From contig JAXLTY010000001.1 of assembly GCA_046329815.1 (NCBI GenBank), positions 806,001-870,000 of the forward strand: a stretch of DNA of 64,000 nucleotides, in the 5' to 3' direction. Source of the DNA: JADJSS01 sp046329815. GTDB taxonomy: Bacteria; Bacteroidota; Bacteroidia; Chitinophagales; JADIYW01. This document shows, piece after piece, positions 61,644 through 64,000 of this stretch (positions within the stretch are counted from its first letter, which is position 1; the number at the start of each line of letters is the position of its first letter). The translations under genes and the position numbers were made by a program. The notes beneath the pieces are model-generated. The model was not told where the DNA came from, searched no databases, and saw only the letters and a list, made by a program, of their open reading frames with translations.

Positions 61644-61667
61644 CCTCACGACTTTCAACTTACGGTT
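61644..61667. repeat. Heptamer tract between lpdA and the 61-kb gene
   Basis: Units CCTCACG, ACTTTCA and ACTTACG in register, followed by a partial GTT. It is the same ACTCACG-type family found in sucB and pabB. Confidence 0.55.
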
Positions 61668-61670
61668 CTT

Positions 61671-63077
61671 TTACACATGCAACGCTCTGTTTTCAGTAGC
61701 TGCTAAGCATGCTTCTTTGATGGCTTCTGTGTAGGTTGGATGCGCGTGGCTCATGCGAGCAATGTCTTCTGCGCTGGCACGGTATTCCATCGCTACTACA
61801 GCTTCCGCAATCATGTCGGCAGCACGTGCGCCGATCATGTGAACACCAAGAATTTCATCAGTGGTTGCATCAGCCAATACTTTTACCAAACCGTCAATAT
61901 CCATACTCGCGCGTGCGCGACCTAAAGCACGCATCGGAAACGAACCGACTTTATACGCAATACCTTTTTCTTTCAATTGGTTTTCCGTTTGTCCAACCGC
62001 AGCCACTTCCGGCCATGTATATACTACACCAGGAATCAAGTTATAATTGATATGCGGTTTTTGTCCGGCGATAAATTCAGCGACCAACACACCTTCTTCT
62101 TCAGCTTTGTGCGCCAACATCGCGCCGCGTATCACATCACCGATTGCATAGATATTTGAATGTGTTGTTTGCAGGTGATCATTTACTTCAATTTGTCCGC
62201 GCTGGTTTGGTGTGATGCCGATGTTTTCCAAACCTAAACCTTCAGTGTATGCTTTTCTACCAATTGCTACCAAACAATAATCAGCATCGAATTTTACTTC
62301 TTTTTCTGTTTTATCTAATGCCGTTACGGTAACGCTTTCGCCGTTATTGATTGCGCCGGTTACTTTGTGCGACAAATAAAATTTCATGCCTAATTTTTTC
62401 AAGGAACGTTGTAATTCTTTACCTAAATCATCGTCCATCGTTGGAATAATTTTATCCATAAATTCAATTACCGAAACCTGCGTTCCTAAGCGCTGATATA
62501 CCGAACCTAATTCCAAACCGATCACGCCACCGCCAATGATTATGATACTTTTCGGTAATTCTGCTAATGATAATGCTTCTGTTGATGTAATGATTCTTTT
62601 CTTGTCGATTGGTAAAAACGGCAATGCAGTCGGCTTAGAACCAGTCGCAATAATAGTGTATGTTGATTCAATTTGTTCTGCGCTTTCATCTGCTTTTTTA
62701 ATAGCGATGGTGGTTGCATTTACAAAAGAACCAACGCCGTTATATACTGTAATTTTATTTTTTTTCATTAAATAATCAATGCCCTGACAAGTAGTAGAAA
62801 CTACTTTTGCTTTGCGGTCGATCATTTGCTTGAAATTGACAACAGGCGTGTTTTCCAAATCGATGCCATGTTCTTTAAATGTATGCAGCGCATTGTGATA
62901 ATGCTCCGAAGAATCGAGCAATGCTTTTGATGGAATACAACCAACATTTAAGCAAGTGCCTCCGAGTGTGTTGTATTTTTCGATGATTGCTGTATTGAAA
63001 CCTAACTGTGCGCAACGAATTGCTGAAACATAACCGCCAGGTCCTGAACCGATGATAGTGATGTCGTGTTTTGTCAT
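61671..63077 (-). CDS. lpdA: Dihydrolipoyl dehydrogenase (E3)
   Basis: FAD enzyme that reoxidises lipoyl groups with NAD in 2-oxoacid dehydrogenase complexes. It has 468 residues. The FAD loop is ITIIGSGPGGYVSAIR near 5-20, the redox disulfide is GGTCLNVGCIPSKALL near 39-54, the NAD loop is SIIIIGGGVIGLELGSVY near 176-193, and the active His-Glu is in AHAHPTYTEAIKEA (SHAHPTYTEAI near 440-455). It is the probable E3 for the SucA-SucB complex at 6.3-10.5 kb, not linked to it. A toxin-antitoxin pair ends 1 bp before its start on the same strand, so lpdA may be transcribed together with it. Confidence 0.96.
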   Translation of the reverse strand: MTKHDITIIGSGPGGYVSAIRCAQLGFNTAIIEKYNTLGGTCLNVGCIPSKALLDSSEHYHNALHTFKEHGIDLENTPVVNFKQMIDRKAKVVSTTCQGIDYLMKKNKITVYNGVGSFVNATTIAIKKADESAEQIESTYTIIATGSKPTALPFLPIDKKRIITSTEALSLAELPKSIIIIGGGVIGLELGSVYQRLGTQVSVIEFMDKIIPTMDDDLGKELQRSLKKLGMKFYLSHKVTGAINNGESVTVTALDKTEKEVKFDADYCLVAIGRKAYTEGLGLENIGITPNQRGQIEVNDHLQTTHSNIYAIGDVIRGAMLAHKAEEEGVLVAEFIAGQKPHINYNLIPGVVYTWPEVAAVGQTENQLKEKGIAYKVGSFPMRALGRARASMDIDGLVKVLADATTDEILGVHMIGARAADMIAEAVVAMEYRASAEDIARMSHAHPTYTEAIKEACLAATENRALHV

Positions 63078-63078
63078 T

Positions 63079-63378
63079 TTATTTTTTAGTTTTAAATTTC
63101 TTTTTAGGATTTCTGCTTGTATGAAATACGCTTTGAATATAAATTTTGTCTTTAACTATCCTGTAAATAATTAAATACGGAAATTTGGGTATTAATAGTT
63201 GCCTGATTTTATTTTTAACGACTCTAAAATGTTCGGGATTGCGTTGAATGTAAAAAATGGCTTTATATAATGCTTCTTCAAACTTTAAACCAAGTCCTTT
63301 TTGTTGTTCTTCATAATAATGATATGCTTCATTGGATTCAGCTATCGCGCGTTCTAATAATACAATTGTATAAATCAT
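63079..63378 (-). CDS. RelE/ParE-superfamily toxin (copy 2)
   Basis: A 99-residue basic protein paralogous to the toxin at 51618. Shared blocks include YYEEQQKGLGLKFEEALYK near 22-40, IPKFPYLIIYRIVKDKIYIQ near 66-85 and the same ending VFHTSRNPKKKFK. It probably targets gyrase or mRNA, as its superfamily does. Its stop lies 1 bp from the lpdA start codon, an unusually tight link to a central metabolism gene. Confidence 0.85.
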   Translation of the reverse strand: MIYTIVLLERAIAESNEAYHYYEEQQKGLGLKFEEALYKAIFYIQRNPEHFRVVKNKIRQLLIPKFPYLIIYRIVKDKIYIQSVFHTSRNPKKKFKTKK

Positions 63379-63605
63379 CTTTTAGAAGAAATTATTTTTT
63401 TTGCTTCTTCCAAAGTATAACCTTTTGTTTTCCCTTTTTTATAATCATCAAACTCTTTGTCAAGTTGTTTGATTTCTTCGTCAGTTAAAGCAAATGGCTG
63501 GTTAGTTTTAATTTTCGACAGCAAAGAATGCACGGCTTGTACCACTTTCCCATCTGCTTCTTCAATTAACGCATGTATTTCCTGTTTTTGCATCGCGATA
63601 TTCAT
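63375..63605 (-). CDS. Antitoxin of a ParE/RelE-type module (copy 2)
   Basis: A 76-residue protein similar to the antitoxin at 51391: LTDEEIKQLDKEFDDYKKG in the middle and KGYTLEEAKKIISSKR at the end. The start may be Met1 or Met5. Its stop overlaps the toxin start by 4 bp, the same arrangement as in copy 1. Confidence 0.78.
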   Translation of the reverse strand: MNIAMQKQEIHALIEEADGKVVQAVHSLLSKIKTNQPFALTDEEIKQLDKEFDDYKKGKTKGYTLEEAKKIISSKR

Positions 63606-63756
63606 AATATGCTATTATTCTAGTAAAATTGATAATTATTTTTGACTTTCCGAAATAGTTTTTTTGTTAAAAACACTATTATAATCTATACAAAATTAGC
63701 ACTAATAGCTCAGAATTGAAACAGAAAACCAATAGATAATATTGATAAGCCGATAA

Positions 63757-63791
63757 ATAAAAATCCGGCAAACTGATACACTTGCCGGATT
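63757..63791 (-). terminator. Terminator of the gene at the right edge
   Basis: AATCCGGCAA at 63762-63771 and its exact complement TTGCCGGATT at 63782-63791. On the minus strand the stem is followed by TTTTTATT, so it terminates the leftward gene at 63820-64000. Confidence 0.85.
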
Positions 63792-63819
63792 ACTTATTGA
63801 GAAGTCCACAAATTTTTGA

Positions 63820-64000
63820 TTAATCCAACGTGATGTCTTTCATTGGATTTTGACGAATTTCGATTTTGCCCGGATTTTCGTTGTTGGTAAAAATCATGTA
63901 GTTTGAAAAACTTGACTCATCAGAACTTACAGAATTATCCAACTCCAAGCCATAACGTTTGTATGCCGGTTCTTTTTCCAGTTCATACAAACTGATGTTG
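63820..64000 (-). CDS. C-terminal end of an unidentified protein
   Basis: The last 59 codons plus stop (TAA at 63820-63822) of a gene entering from the right edge. It contains LYELEKEPAYKRYGLELD and ends RQNPMKDITLD. The E-x-EPAY-x-R pattern loosely recalls the C-terminal extension of Bacteroidota FtsZ (xxPAYxRR followed by a variable tail), but this is weak. A terminator follows. Confidence 0.5.
   Translation of the reverse strand, partial: NISLYELEKEPAYKRYGLELDNSVSSDESSFSNYMIFTNNENPGKIEIRQNPMKDITLD

Noticed and set aside
1..64000. tRNA, rRNA, insertion sequences, prophage or known defence islands
   Set aside because: Reading the spacers and all frames gave no cloverleaf, rRNA segment, transposase or phage gene; only two toxin-antitoxin pairs were found.

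Overview
The window looks like chromosomal DNA of a Bacteroidota bacterium, probably near the Chitinophagales or Sphingobacteriales (inference, not proven). The evidence is low GC, promoter boxes of the Bacteroidota type (TAnnTTTG, for example TATCTTTG before rpsT, the DEAD-box helicase and an OmpH-like gene), two kinds of type IX secretion sorting domain, a TonB-dependent receptor with an N-terminal carboxypeptidase-like domain, DUF4293 and a Bacteroidota-style HTH regulator. No rRNA, tRNA, CRISPR array, insertion sequence or prophage was seen.

Layout. 1-7.6 kb: Rrf2 regulator, DUF2461 protein, serA, universal stress protein, FAD amine oxidase, DUF1295 protein. 6.3-10.5 kb: sucB and sucA; their E3 partner lpdA is 52 kb away at 61.7-63.1 kb. 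10.5-13.3 kb: HTH regulator, an 11-unit 21-bp array, and a large type IX secreted repeat protein. 13.4-29.7 kb: housekeeping genes (rpsT, radC, DEAD-box helicase, eno, OmpH-like, relA/spoT, fur) mixed with a c-type cytochrome, a CMD-family protein, lipoprotein and TPR proteins and a degenerate GH20 protein. 30.2-37.6 kb: TonB receptor, TauE/SafE permease, FAD/NAD(P) protein, phytanoyl-CoA dioxygenase-like protein and a double DUF2061 protein. This block carries a repeated operator-like motif, TCTAT-N7-ATAGA. 37.8-51.4 kb: purA, pabB, peptidases, SlyD-like PPIase, a histone H1-like protein, leuCD, lpxH and truA. 51.4-64 kb: a toxin-antitoxin pair, an MsbA-like ABC transporter, the run mrp-nfu-pyrF-thiF-like, two type IX secreted proteins, lpdA behind a second paralogous toxin-antitoxin pair, and the end of a gene at the right edge.

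The most unusual theme is repeat DNA. At least a dozen loci hold short tracts of degenerate 7-bp units in strict register, resembling the heptanucleotide STRR repeats of cyanobacteria. Most lie in short spacers just before start codons. Four are translated in the interdomain linkers of sucB, one is translated inside pabB, and one supplies the stop codon of lpxH and the N-terminus of the next gene. Two arrays of 21-bp units (3 x 7), a TGTCAnnCTGAG element in two copies and a CACAGAG hairpin add to this.

The known pathways are central carbon metabolism (2-oxoglutarate dehydrogenase, enolase), serine, leucine, folate, purine and pyrimidine synthesis, stringent response, lipid A synthesis and Fe-S assembly. 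The 30-37 kb block may serve sulfur acquisition, but that is inference.
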